The translations under genes were made by a program, and so were the position numbers. Of a DNA stretch of 64,000 nt, positions 17,792-25,203 are shown in pieces. Under the pieces are notes generated by a model. The model had not been told where the DNA came from, searched no databases, and saw only the letters and a list, made by a program, of their open reading frames with translations. The first letter of the stretch is position 1; every line of letters starts with the position of its first letter. The DNA comes from Streptomyces coacervatus (lineage in GTDB: Bacteria; Actinomycetota; Actinomycetes; Streptomycetales; Streptomycetaceae): contig NZ_JARHTP010000008.1 of NCBI RefSeq assembly GCF_029223485.1, positions 372,001 through 436,000 on the forward strand, written 5' to 3'.

Positions 17792-18723
17792 GCAGCTGCT
17801 CCCCGCAACAGCTCAAATACCTCTTCTTCGGACACCTCGTGGAGGAAGACGAGGTAGCGCGAGAGGCTGTGCAGCGTCGCGAGCCCCGATGCTTTGAGGA
17901 TCACCGGCAGCGGAAGCCCCGCATTCAGCAGATCGACGAGCCAGGTCGTGCGCAGCCGCTGGGTCTGCAGCACGGCACCGTCACAACGGCCGATGATCCG
18001 CGGGTACTTCGCGAGCCAGTCCGATGCGATGTGCTTGCTGGTGCGGTTCTGCCAGTCCGGCCGGAACACGTAGTCGTCGGCCGGGACGTCCCCGGCTTCC
18101 GCCAGCAGCAGTTCTTCGTAGGCGTACCGGCACACGACGGTGCGCGGACGGCGCCCGTGCACCTTGACCAGCGCCCGCCCGGTCGGACCCGGCTGGATGT
18201 CCCGCCCTTGAACGTGCACAAGGTCCTCGACGGCCAGCCCGCAGCCGACGCCGAGGCAGAAGAGCAGGCAGGCGTTGCGCCGCTGGGCCGGGGTGGGCAG
18301 GCTCTGCGCCCAGATCAGCCAGTGAGCGACCTCCGCCGGCGGGTAGGTGGCTACCGGGGTCGCGGTCGCCTTCAGCCGGATCGGCGGATGCTGCCCGAGC
18401 TGATCCAGCAGGAGCGCTTCGGAAGCCCGGCGCAGCTGGCTGCTGCAGGTCCGGCGGCTGTTGGCGGCCATGTCGCGACAGCCGACGAGGATGAACCGTT
18501 CGACGGTGCTCTGATCAAGGACCACCGAGGGCTCCAGCGGGAGGCCCTGGGCCTCGGTCCAGGCGACCAGGCGCGCGAGCGGCGTCATGATCACATCCGG
18601 GCCGTAGGGCCCAGCCGCCACGGCCAGAAAGCCCAGCGAGCGGACGACCGGCGCGATACGGCGCCACTGGGTGGGCGGCACCGTCTCCGGCTTCGGCGCG
18701 TACGCCAGCAGGCGATTCGACAC
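17788..18723 (-). CDS. Degenerate tyrosine recombinase-like protein
   Basis: A 311-residue protein with the C-terminal fold of a tyrosine recombinase. Box II reads QRLRTTWLVDLLNAG (255-269), then ASGLATLHSLSRY with candidate Tyr290. The box I arginine is missing (GCGLAVEDL, Ala164), the box II His is Gln255, and the position of the second His is Leu281; only Arg258 and Tyr290 remain. It may be an accessory or inactive partner. I start at GTG 18723, which has GGAGG five bases before; ATG 18753 lies inside the palindromic repeat. It overlaps the transposase-like gene by four bases. Confidence 0.65.
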   Translation of the reverse strand: MSNRLLAYAPKPETVPPTQWRRIAPVVRSLGFLAVAAGPYGPDVIMTPLARLVAWTEAQGLPLEPSVVLDQSTVERFILVGCRDMAANSRRTCSSQLRRASEALLLDQLGQHPPIRLKATATPVATYPPAEVAHWLIWAQSLPTPAQRRNACLLFCLGVGCGLAVEDLVHVQGRDIQPGPTGRALVKVHGRRPRTVVCRYAYEELLLAEAGDVPADDYVFRPDWQNRTSKHIASDWLAKYPRIIGRCDGAVLQTQRLRTTWLVDLLNAGLPLPVILKASGLATLHSLSRYLVFLHEVSEEEVFELLRGAAA

Positions 18724-18747
18724 AGTGACCTCCAGCCGCAGGGCCCA

Positions 18748-18772
18748 TGACATGCGGCCGGTTAACCGGCCA
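18748..18772. repeat. 25-bp repeat, copy 1, with 16-bp palindrome
   Basis: The 25 bases contain the perfect palindrome GGCCGGTTAACCGGCC (18756-18771). It lies between the divergent recombinase-like gene (start 18723) and HTH gene (start 18814). A second copy with one mismatch is at 21454-21478 in the same orientation. Likely an operator or recombination site. Confidence 0.75.
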
Positions 18773-18813
18773 TGGCTGTCAGTGTCGATCACGATCTGGA
18801 GGAACGCATCTTT

Positions 18814-19134
18814 ATGACTGGAGGCCGAGCGCGCACGGCGTCGCCACGGAACTACGCCGTCGATCCGGACCAGTGGCCGGACGCCCGGATCGCCGGGGAG
18901 CCCGCCGCCGCGGTGGTCCAGACGATTGCCCGACGCCTCGCCGCCGCCCTGCGTGAGCGGCCGCAACTGTCGCTGCGTGCCCTGGCCGCCCAGAGTGACG
19001 TCGGCAGACAGACCATCGGTGATCTGCTGGCGGGGGCCAGCTGGCCGGACGTCCTGACGATCTGCCGCCTGGAGCGCGCCCTGGGCCTGGCGCTCTGGCC
19101 CGGATCGAATGCGACCCAATGTGTTCATGACTGA
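18814..19134 (+). CDS. Small helix-turn-helix protein
   Basis: A 106-residue DNA-binding protein. LSLRALAAQSDVGRQTIGDL and the following LLAGASWPDVLTICRLERAL form a Cro/XRE-type helix-turn-helix over about residues 53-95. I start at ATG 18814, with GGAGGA upstream; ATG 18772 would begin at the edge of the palindrome. It is divergent from the recombinase-like gene and next to the palindrome at 18756-18771, the natural candidate for its own operator. Probably the repressor of the mobile cassette; inferred from position. Confidence 0.65.
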   Translation: MTGGRARTASPRNYAVDPDQWPDARIAGEPAAAVVQTIARRLAAALRERPQLSLRALAAQSDVGRQTIGDLLAGASWPDVLTICRLERALGLALWPGSNATQCVHD

Positions 19135-19282
19135 TCCTCAATTGCCTATTCGAGGCCAGTCGGGCACGCTTCAGCGCGGAATGGCGCAGACTCCCCATAG
19201 CGCCACCGGTGGCAGCGCTAAGGTGAACGTGCACGACGGACCGGAACCCTGGTAGGAGAAGCGTCCGATCGTGCGTTTCGGC

Positions 19283-19313
19283 GGCCTCCCTCGACCGTTA
19301 ATCGAGGGAGGCC
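19283..19313. terminator. Bidirectional terminator hairpin
   Basis: GGCCTCCCTCGA (19283-19294) pairs perfectly with 19302-19313 across a 7-base loop. It lies between the convergent HTH gene and the wing-helix-like gene ending at 19346. Confidence 0.85.
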
Positions 19314-19345
19314 TGCTTGTTCGGTTGGCGGCCGTGCCCGGTGAC

Positions 19346-19867
19346 TCAAGCAGCCCGGGCTGACAGCACGGCCCGGAACATTCCCGGTGCTACGTTTTCC
19401 ACCTCGCCAAGTTGCTTCATGCGGTTGAGCGTTTTGCCTACGGACGAGCGGACCGTTGCGTCCGCTCCGGGGCGTACTGCCCCCGCGATATCGGTGATCG
19501 ACATCGCCTCCTGGGCGGCACACAGGAGCGTGAGGATCGCATCGCGCATGCTTCCATTGCGCGGCGGCCCCAGAGCCCGAGTAGGAGAGCGCGGGTTCGC
19601 ATCTTCGGCCGACAGATGCTCGTCAGCGGCAGGATCTTCGGGCGGATCCTCCCCGGAGGGTTGGGCGGTTACCGGGGTCTTGCCAGCGGCCGGCCGCTCC
19701 TCACCGATGGCGGTGGATTCGACGCCCTGGCACATCATCGCGTACACCGCTTCCAGCGTGGCCAACTCGCCGCGCAGCGAAGCGATCAGTTCCTCCACGG
19801 CATGGAGAGCCAGGCCAAGGTAGACACCTTTGCCTAGCGCAGATGCGTCTGTCCGGTGTCCCGCCAT
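19346..19867 (-). CDS. Hypothetical protein with C-terminal winged-helix-like domain
   Basis: A 173-residue protein. The N-terminal 50 residues are helical (AVEELIASLRGELATLEAVY), the middle 60 are disordered, Pro/Glu/Ala-rich, and the last 65 (MRDAILTLLCAAQEAMSITD, then IAGAVRP and VGKTLNRMKQLGEVENVAPG) read as a winged helix of the kind found in small actinobacterial DNA-binding or element-linked proteins. AGGAG seven bases before ATG 19867 supports the start. No catalytic motif. Function unknown; it lies inside the accessory block. Confidence 0.65.
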   Translation of the reverse strand: MAGHRTDASALGKGVYLGLALHAVEELIASLRGELATLEAVYAMMCQGVESTAIGEERPAAGKTPVTAQPSGEDPPEDPAADEHLSAEDANPRSPTRALGPPRNGSMRDAILTLLCAAQEAMSITDIAGAVRPGADATVRSSVGKTLNRMKQLGEVENVAPGMFRAVLSARAA

Positions 19868-20103
19868 GGTGAACTCCTAAGGAAGGCCGATGTCAGTGTA
19901 GGGACGGCACACTGTGGCCCGCACGCAGTTCCTGTGAGGTGCCGACAAACGGTCAGGAGCGCGCCCAAGTGCGGCAAGTCCAGTCGGAGTTGTCGCAGGA
20001 CTCGGACTTTTCGTCGCAGAAACGGCTCGCCAGAGCTGTGTGATGCCGCGCCTGGTCCGTGAGGCGTACCACCGCAGAGTTCTGACGTGTCGATTCTGCC
20101 GAA

Positions 20104-20122
20104 GCTCCCGGTCCCCGGGAGC
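20104..20122. promoter_or_regulatory. Inverted repeat upstream of the IclR gene
   Basis: GCTCCCGG (20104-20111) and CCGGGAGC (20115-20122) flank TCC, 22 bases before the regulator start. Candidate autoregulatory operator. The surrounding 19868-20144 holds no other gene I can support. Confidence 0.45.
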
Positions 20123-20144
20123 GTTTGAGCGCTACGGTTCCTTC

Positions 20145-20912
20145 ATGGTGGATGGCAATCATCTGTCGGCGACGGAGGCCCTGGCCTCGGTGACGAAGGC
20201 CCTCGATGTTCTCGTCCTCGCCTATGACCGGGGGGAAATCGGTGTTACCACAACTGCCCGTGAACTCGGCATCTCACGTTCCACCGCACACCGCATCCTG
20301 GTCACCCTGCAACGCACAGGTTTCCTGCGCCACGATCCGGGTCAGCGCGGATACTCAGCCGGGCCGCAGCTAGTACGCATGGGACTGGCCGCGATCGCCC
20401 AGCTGGACGTCCGACGACAGGCGCGCAGACCCCTGGAGGAGCTCTCCGAGAAGCTACAGGAGACGGTGTGCCTGTACTCCCTGGATGCGGCCGTCGTCCG
20501 ACTACTCGACGGAGTCGAGTGCCGGCATGTTCTGCGCGTCAGCGTTCCGCTCGGACAGGAGCTCCCTGCCCACGTCACAGCGGCGGGCAAGGCCCTGCTA
20601 GCACTGCGCGACCCGGCAGATGTACGCGCGACACTCCCGGCCGCGCTCCCTGCTACGGCGGCAGGAAGCATCACTGAGTGGCCGCTGCTTGAGGTGGAGT
20701 TGGAGGAAATCAGGGTCCGGGGATGGGCGGCAGACCTCGAGGAAAGCGCGCACGACCTGCACGGCGTCGGCGTGGCCATCCGCAACCGCATCGGGGAACC
20801 GCTCGCCGCGATCTCCGTGTACGCACCCGCCGTACGTCTGCGTGAACAGGACATGCCAGCGGTTGCCACGGCCCTGCAGGAGACCGCCACCACGATCGCC
20901 AGGGCAGAGTGA
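20145..20912 (+). CDS. IclR-family transcriptional regulator
   Basis: A 255-residue regulator. The N-terminal winged helix spans about 8-75 (VTTTARELGISRSTAHRILV is the helix-turn-helix), and the C-terminal ligand-binding domain has the family pattern LPAHVTAAGKALLA and HDLHGVGVAIRNRIGEPLAA. I start at ATG 20145; the longer frame to 20040 adds Arg/Cys-rich sequence with no homology. IclR proteins usually sense small aromatic or sugar-derived acids. It could control a neighbouring gene or the biosynthetic cluster 3 kb away, but nothing here proves it. Confidence 0.88.
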   Translation: MVDGNHLSATEALASVTKALDVLVLAYDRGEIGVTTTARELGISRSTAHRILVTLQRTGFLRHDPGQRGYSAGPQLVRMGLAAIAQLDVRRQARRPLEELSEKLQETVCLYSLDAAVVRLLDGVECRHVLRVSVPLGQELPAHVTAAGKALLALRDPADVRATLPAALPATAAGSITEWPLLEVELEEIRVRGWAADLEESAHDLHGVGVAIRNRIGEPLAAISVYAPAVRLREQDMPAVATALQETATTIARAE

Positions 20913-20936
20913 CAGCGGGTGTCGAGGTGCCGGGAC

Positions 20937-21443
20937 TCAAGGCCCCAACGTGATCCGCCCGTCCGGGATCCATCCCTCCAGGTATCCCGTCAACAGCACA
21001 TCCACATCTGGCAGATCGCACCGTGTGCACAACTCCTGCCACTGCTCAGGCCCCGTCCAGCGTGTCGCTCCCCTCCAGGACAGATGCTCCGGCGGATCAC
21101 CAGCCGCAGCGAGACGAAAGATGAAAACGTGCGCCTCTCGACGGCTCCGGCCTACGGGCACAGGCACCTGAGCCCAACGGCATCCTTCAACAGCGCCCCC
21201 GCGCACCGGCATCGCGCCGACCACATCGCGGAGTACGCGCACTGCCGCCTCACCGTAGGTTTCTGTGGCTCGGACGGATCCTGAAGGGAGGACCCATCGG
21301 GGAAGAGCTCCAGACAGGTCGTCTGCCACCAGGGCAAGCCGCCCGTCCGAGCTCAGCACCGCGACGAACACCACCCGCCGCATCCTGGGAGGCGGCACGG
21401 CAGGGCGCCCCGAACTCTCGGCAGCGTCCAGGAAAACAGGCAC
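20937..21443 (-). CDS. Nudix-fold protein with degenerate Nudix box
   Basis: A 168-residue protein. WVLPSGSVRATETYGEAAVR followed by VLRDVVGA matches the spacing of the Nudix box (G-x5-E-x7-RE-x2-EE-x-G) but the RE pair is RV and the EE pair is DV, so the metal-binding glutamates are lost. The flanking strands VVFVAVLSSDGRLALV and EAHVFIFRLAA fit the fold. Likely a non-catalytic Nudix-fold binder. Start is GTG 21443. A copy of the 25-bp repeat ends its upstream region. Convergent with the IclR gene, 24 bases apart. Confidence 0.6.
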   Translation of the reverse strand: MPVFLDAAESSGRPAVPPPRMRRVVFVAVLSSDGRLALVADDLSGALPRWVLPSGSVRATETYGEAAVRVLRDVVGAMPVRGGAVEGCRWAQVPVPVGRSRREAHVFIFRLAAAGDPPEHLSWRGATRWTGPEQWQELCTRCDLPDVDVLLTGYLEGWIPDGRITLGP

Positions 21444-21453
21444 GGTCCGATCC

Positions 21454-21478
21454 TGACATGCGGCCGCTTAACCGGCCA
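21454..21478. repeat. 25-bp repeat, copy 2
   Basis: Identical to 18748-18772 except one base (C for G at 21466), which breaks the central palindrome to GGCCGCTTAACCGGCC. It lies 10 bases upstream of the Nudix-like start, the same orientation and a comparable position as copy 1 relative to its minus-strand gene. Confidence 0.75.
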
Positions 21479-21600
21479 CTCGTGTCCTGGATCTATGCGA
21501 GTTTCATCTCCGAGCTCAATGTGGTGAATGTGATCCGCGCGCCTGGGCAGCAAGCCGCGCGGATACTGCAACACCGCTGCCTGAGTGGACGTTAAGTCCG

Positions 21601-21954
21601 TTTCTGGTAGCGGTCTCGTCCAGGCTGGGCGAGGAAGCCTTGACGGTGTCGGTGGGCATGCCGAGGAGTTCGTGCAGCTCACGGGCTCGGAACTCCTGGT
21701 CGGGGTGCTGGTTGAAGGCGTTCACGATGGCCTGATAAGCGGTGTTCGTCGTTCGTCTCGGGCGGTGCGGGTTCGCCTCCAGCCGGTGCGAGTTCGGCGG
21801 CGACCTTCCGGGTGGTGGCCAGGTCCGCGAGTCGCGCTTCGGTCTCGGTCAGGGCGGCGGTCAAGTGCTCGATCTGGTCGCGTAGTTCACCGGCCCGGGC
21901 CGTCGTCTTGTCGTGCTGGGCCTGGAGGTCGGCCAAGAGCTCGATGACGTTCAC
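21601..21954 (-). pseudogene. Broken accessory gene of the IS element
   Basis: The GTG at 21954 overlaps the transposase stop (GTGA). The first 70 residues are coiled-coil (ADLQAQHDKTTARAGELRDQ and on). A 7-bp tandem duplication, GTTCGTC twice at 21744-21757 in plus sense, shifts the frame; the original continues in another frame as AYQAIVNAFNQHPDQEFRAR, then a second break, and a third frame ends QGFLAQPGRDRYQKRT with its TAA inside the inverted repeat. The protein as read (stop 21679, 91 residues) is a truncated product. The intact form probably was a small coiled-coil plus winged-helix helper. Confidence 0.7.
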
Positions 21955-22814
21955 GCGGCCAGCCCGAGGGTGTCGTGCCAGGCCGGACTCGGGGCGGTGA
22001 GGCGGCGGGCCATGTTCGCGATGGAGGCCCAGTAGACGCGCGAGGTGGAGGTGTCGGGGCGGTGGTCGTACTCGCGGGCCAGGCGGCGGTGCAACATCAG
22101 CGTGCCGTTGACCTGCTCGACGATCCACCGCCTGGGCTGTGGGACGAAGCCTTTGCCCTGGTCTTCGGGGTTGCGGCGGACGACCTCGACGTCGATGTCC
22201 AGCAGGGCGCCGTGGATGAGGAGCTCGTCCTTGAAGCCCTGGTCCACCAGAGCCTTCTCTAGACGGTTGCCGCAACGTTCGGCGGCTTGGTCGAGCAGGG
22301 CGGTGCCGGCGGTGTTGTCGTGGGCGGATGCGGCCAGCACCACGACACCGATGATCAGTCCCAGAACGTCGACGGCCAGGCCCCGCTTGCGGCCCGACAC
22401 CTTCTTGTTGGCGTCCAGTCCCGTCGTGGTCTTCGGGACACCGGCGGCCGCGCGCACGGACTGGGTGTCGAGGATCACGAGGGACGGGTCCTCTAATCGC
22501 CGGGCTCTCTCCCGCACCTGGCAGCGCAGGAGTTCCTGGATCCGCTGGTCGAGCCCGTCCTGACGCCACAGGCCGAAGTAGTAGAACACCGCCGACCAGG
22601 CCGGGAAGTCGTGGGGCAGATAGCGCCACTGGCAGCCCGTCCGGTTCTGATAGAAGATCGCGTTCACGACCTCGCGCAGATCGCAGGACCCGGGATCCCC
22701 GGTCGCCGACCGCGTCACCCGGTCCTGCTTCCACGCCGTGATCATCGGTTCGATCAACGACCACTGCGCATCCGATAAGTCGCTGGGGTACGGCACTCGC
22801 TCCATGCCCCGCAT
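21951..22814 (-). CDS. IS5-family transposase
   Basis: A 287-residue DDE transposase. The N-terminal domain (YPSDLSDAQWSLIEPMI, then GCQWRYLPHDFPAWSAVFYY) is typical of the IS5 group, and the catalytic acids are in ILDTQSVRAAAG (first Asp), VDVLGLIIGVVVLAAS and the late WIVEQVNGTLMLHRRLAREY (Glu). The reading frame is intact over the family length, so the enzyme may work. ATG 22814 is used; ATG 22805 is possible. Confidence 0.93.
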   Translation of the reverse strand: MRGMERVPYPSDLSDAQWSLIEPMITAWKQDRVTRSATGDPGSCDLREVVNAIFYQNRTGCQWRYLPHDFPAWSAVFYYFGLWRQDGLDQRIQELLRCQVRERARRLEDPSLVILDTQSVRAAAGVPKTTTGLDANKKVSGRKRGLAVDVLGLIIGVVVLAASAHDNTAGTALLDQAAERCGNRLEKALVDQGFKDELLIHGALLDIDVEVVRRNPEDQGKGFVPQPRRWIVEQVNGTLMLHRRLAREYDHRPDTSTSRVYWASIANMARRLTAPSPAWHDTLGLAA

Positions 22815-22916
22815 CTCAACATGGACATGCCCAGCACGTGGTCGACGTGGCGATCAGTACCACGATCGAGCGATCACGAACCGAGGAAGATCGGACTTAA
22901 CGTCCACTTACGAGAG

Positions 22917-22998
22917 GCCGGCTTGTTCGCCGTACCGCGCCGGGTGCCGGTGTTCGTAGGCGTCGTTGTTCCGTTGCCGGGCTGCGCCGGCCGCTTCT
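22917..22998 (-). pseudogene. Remnant of a second transposase-like gene
   Basis: Read on the minus strand this gives QKRPAQPGNGTTTPTNTG then TRRGTANKP, nearly the same as QKRRVQPNGGAAAPTNTG then TRRGTANKP inside the intact transposase-like gene (plus-strand positions about 16980-17062). Only this linker segment is left; sequence on either side does not match. It begins nine bases beyond the end of the IS element. The rest of 22999-23081 shows no gene. Confidence 0.8.
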
Positions 22999-23081
22999 GC
23001 CGCAGGGAGCGGTCTGGCCGGGAGGAAAGGATTGCCGACAGGAGGCGTGCGTGACGCGGGTCACCATGGGACGCCGTACCG

Positions 23082-24590
23082 TCAGCGAATGCCGCGCATG
23101 AGGTCCGTCAGACGTCGCGCGCAGAACAAGAAGGACACCCCCGTGACGAGCGCGACGAGTGCCCACAGGCTGTAGTAGGCGGTGTCTCCCATGGGCTCGT
23201 TGAGCTGTGTGGCCCAACCGTCGATTGCGTGCCCGGTCGCCCCGGCCATGTACCAGAGACCAAGGAGCTGGCTGACGAAGGCTGCCGGCGCGAGCTCGGT
23301 GGACAGCGCGAGCCCGACGGGCGCGAGGCACAGTTCGCCGATGGTCTGCAGCAGGTAGACCGCCAGGAGCCACAGCACGGAGACCTTCGTCACCCCGTCT
23401 CCCTTCGCGAGCCAGCCGGCGACCGCCATGACACCGAAGGAGGCGCCCACCAGTACTAGAGCCAGGCTGAACTTGGGCACCGTGCCCGGTTCCCTGGAGC
23501 GGCGCGCTGCCGCCACCCAGAGAGCGGCCAGAGCAGGACCCAGCAAGATGACGAGAGCGGGGTTGACGGACTGGAACCAGCTGGCCGGGAACTCCCAGCC
23601 ACCGAGGTTGCGGTCGGTCTTCCCGTCGGCGAAAAGCGATAGCAGCGAGCCGGACTGGTCGTAGATCATCCAGAACAGAACCGCGACGCCGAAAAACCAG
23701 ATGTACGCCTTGATGCGCAGCCGGTCCTCGCGGGCGAGTTCGCCGTTCCTGAGGATCGAGAAGAAGTACAGGACGGGGATTCCGACACCGAGGATGGGCA
23801 TCACGTTGACGACGTGGTCGATGCTGAACGCTCCGCTCACGACGTCTGTGGCGAGGATGACGGCTCCGGCCGTGATCCAGATGCCCGCACGCCGGAACGT
23901 GGTGCTGCGTTGCTGCGGGTCCATGGGCGCCGGAGTCCTGCCGATGTTCGACAGGGTCCGCCGGCTGAGCACTAGGACGAGCAGGGAGAGGAGCATGCCG
24001 ATGCCAGCGATAGCGAACCCGACGTGCCAGTTGACCTTTTCGGCGGCGGTGCCGACCACGAGCGGAGCGGCAAATGACCCGATGTTCACTCCGACGTACA
24101 GAGTGGTGAAGCCGGCGTCCTTGCGGTGCGCCATGCCTTGCTGCTCGTAAAGCTCACCGACCATGGCCGCGATGTTGGGCTTGATCAAGCCTGTACCGAC
24201 CGCTACCGCGAGCAGGCCGCAACAGAGGGTGGGGAGAGAGGGGACGGCCATGGAGAAGTGCCCCAGAGCAAGTACGGTTCCCCCCAGCAGGACCGCCCGG
24301 CGTGAGCCAAGCACCCGTCCTCCGAGCCACCCGCCAGGCACGGCCAGCATGTATGCGACGGAGTTGTAGATCCCGTAGATCGCCACGGCAGTAGCTGGAG
24401 CCACACCGAGACCGCCGTGCGCGGAGGAGACGAGGAAGAGGACCAGGATGCCGCGCATCCCGTTCCAGCTGAATCGCTCCCACACCTCCGCGAAGACGAG
24501 AGGGAGCACCCCCTTGGGATGGCCGGCCAGTCCCGTTCCCGGCGTGACCGAGCGACGGTCGACCGGTGTCTGCACGTCGGTCGGGGTCAC
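23082..24590 (-). CDS. POT-family peptide/MFS transporter
   Basis: A 502-residue membrane protein with about 14 helices. The family entry motif appears as FAEVWERFSWNGMRGILVLF (the usual YYGMR is changed to WNGMR). GTGLIKPNIAAMVGELYEQQ and ELCLAPVGLALSTELAP are further POT hallmarks. These carriers move di- and tripeptides with protons, here plausibly the cluster product or a precursor. GTG 24590 has AGGAG upstream and overlaps the LeuD stop (GTGA), making it the last gene of the ten-gene operon. Confidence 0.9.
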   Translation of the reverse strand: MTPTDVQTPVDRRSVTPGTGLAGHPKGVLPLVFAEVWERFSWNGMRGILVLFLVSSAHGGLGVAPATAVAIYGIYNSVAYMLAVPGGWLGGRVLGSRRAVLLGGTVLALGHFSMAVPSLPTLCCGLLAVAVGTGLIKPNIAAMVGELYEQQGMAHRKDAGFTTLYVGVNIGSFAAPLVVGTAAEKVNWHVGFAIAGIGMLLSLLVLVLSRRTLSNIGRTPAPMDPQQRSTTFRRAGIWITAGAVILATDVVSGAFSIDHVVNVMPILGVGIPVLYFFSILRNGELAREDRLRIKAYIWFFGVAVLFWMIYDQSGSLLSLFADGKTDRNLGGWEFPASWFQSVNPALVILLGPALAALWVAAARRSREPGTVPKFSLALVLVGASFGVMAVAGWLAKGDGVTKVSVLWLLAVYLLQTIGELCLAPVGLALSTELAPAAFVSQLLGLWYMAGATGHAIDGWATQLNEPMGDTAYYSLWALVALVTGVSFLFCARRLTDLMRGIR

Positions 24591-25189
24591 TGTGGTCTCC
24601 TGGAGTGGGTCACCGGAAGCAGGGGACGCCGGAGACGTTCGTACGCCTTGATGTCGTCGGCATACTTGAGGGTCTCGGCCACTGCGTCCTGGCCGGACAG
24701 CAGGCGGCGCCGGGCGCCGGGGGTGAGAGCGAAGGGCTGTGTGATGTCGGCACACCGCACTTCCAGGCGCTGGACGTCGACAGTGATGGGAGTGGAGGGG
24801 TCCTGCTCGATCCTCTCCCACAGGAACTCGACCACGTCCTCGGGAACGGTTGCCGTGACGACACCCCTCATCAGGGCGTTGCCGGAGAAGATGTCACCAA
24901 ATCGCGGGGCTATAACCGCGGCGAACCCTGCCCGCTGCAGGGCCCAGACGGCGGACTCGCGCGAGGATCCGGTGCCGAAGTCGGCGCCGGAGACCAGTAC
25001 GGTCGCACCCTGGTATTGCGGGAGGTTGAGGACGAAGGAGGGATCGTCGCGCCAGTCAGCGAAGAGCGCGTTGGTGTGGCCGTGCCAGCTGAAGTACGGC
25101 ACGTAGCGTGCTGGGATGATCTGGTCAGTGTCGATGTTGCTGCGGCGCAACGGCATGCCGGTGCCGGTGTGCGTGATGAAGGGGTTCAT
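24587..25189 (-). CDS. leuD: Isopropylmalate dehydratase small subunit (LeuD-like)
   Basis: A 200-residue swivel-domain subunit of the aconitase family that pairs with the LeuC-like protein to move a hydroxyl within an alkylmalate. NIDTDQIIPARYV, SGADFGTGSSRESAVWAL and IAPRFGDIFSGNALMRG are the substrate-binding signatures. It lies 14 bases after leuC and overlaps the transporter gene. In this setting it probably serves a dedicated chain-elongation route rather than leucine supply, because LeuA-, aminotransferase- and tailoring genes share the operon. Confidence 0.93.
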   Translation of the reverse strand: MNPFITHTGTGMPLRRSNIDTDQIIPARYVPYFSWHGHTNALFADWRDDPSFVLNLPQYQGATVLVSGADFGTGSSRESAVWALQRAGFAAVIAPRFGDIFSGNALMRGVVTATVPEDVVEFLWERIEQDPSTPITVDVQRLEVRCADITQPFALTPGARRRLLSGQDAVAETLKYADDIKAYERLRRPLLPVTHSRRPQ

Positions 25190-25203
25190 GGCGTTCCTGG
25201 TGC

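Larger units (their letters stand above)
21584..22908 (-). mobile_element. IS5-type insertion sequence, 1325 bp
   Basis: The ends are 17-bp perfect inverted repeats, 21584-21600 and 22892-22908, reading CGGACTTAACGTCCACT from the outside at the right end in plus orientation. Inside are a transposase gene and a broken accessory gene. Flanking bases (CCTG on the left, TACG on the right) show no target duplication, so one side may have been rearranged since insertion. Confidence 0.88.

Noticed and set aside
19271..19363. 30-codon ORF overlapping the terminator between two convergent genes
   Set aside because: It is built on the terminator hairpin, with a poor ribosome site.
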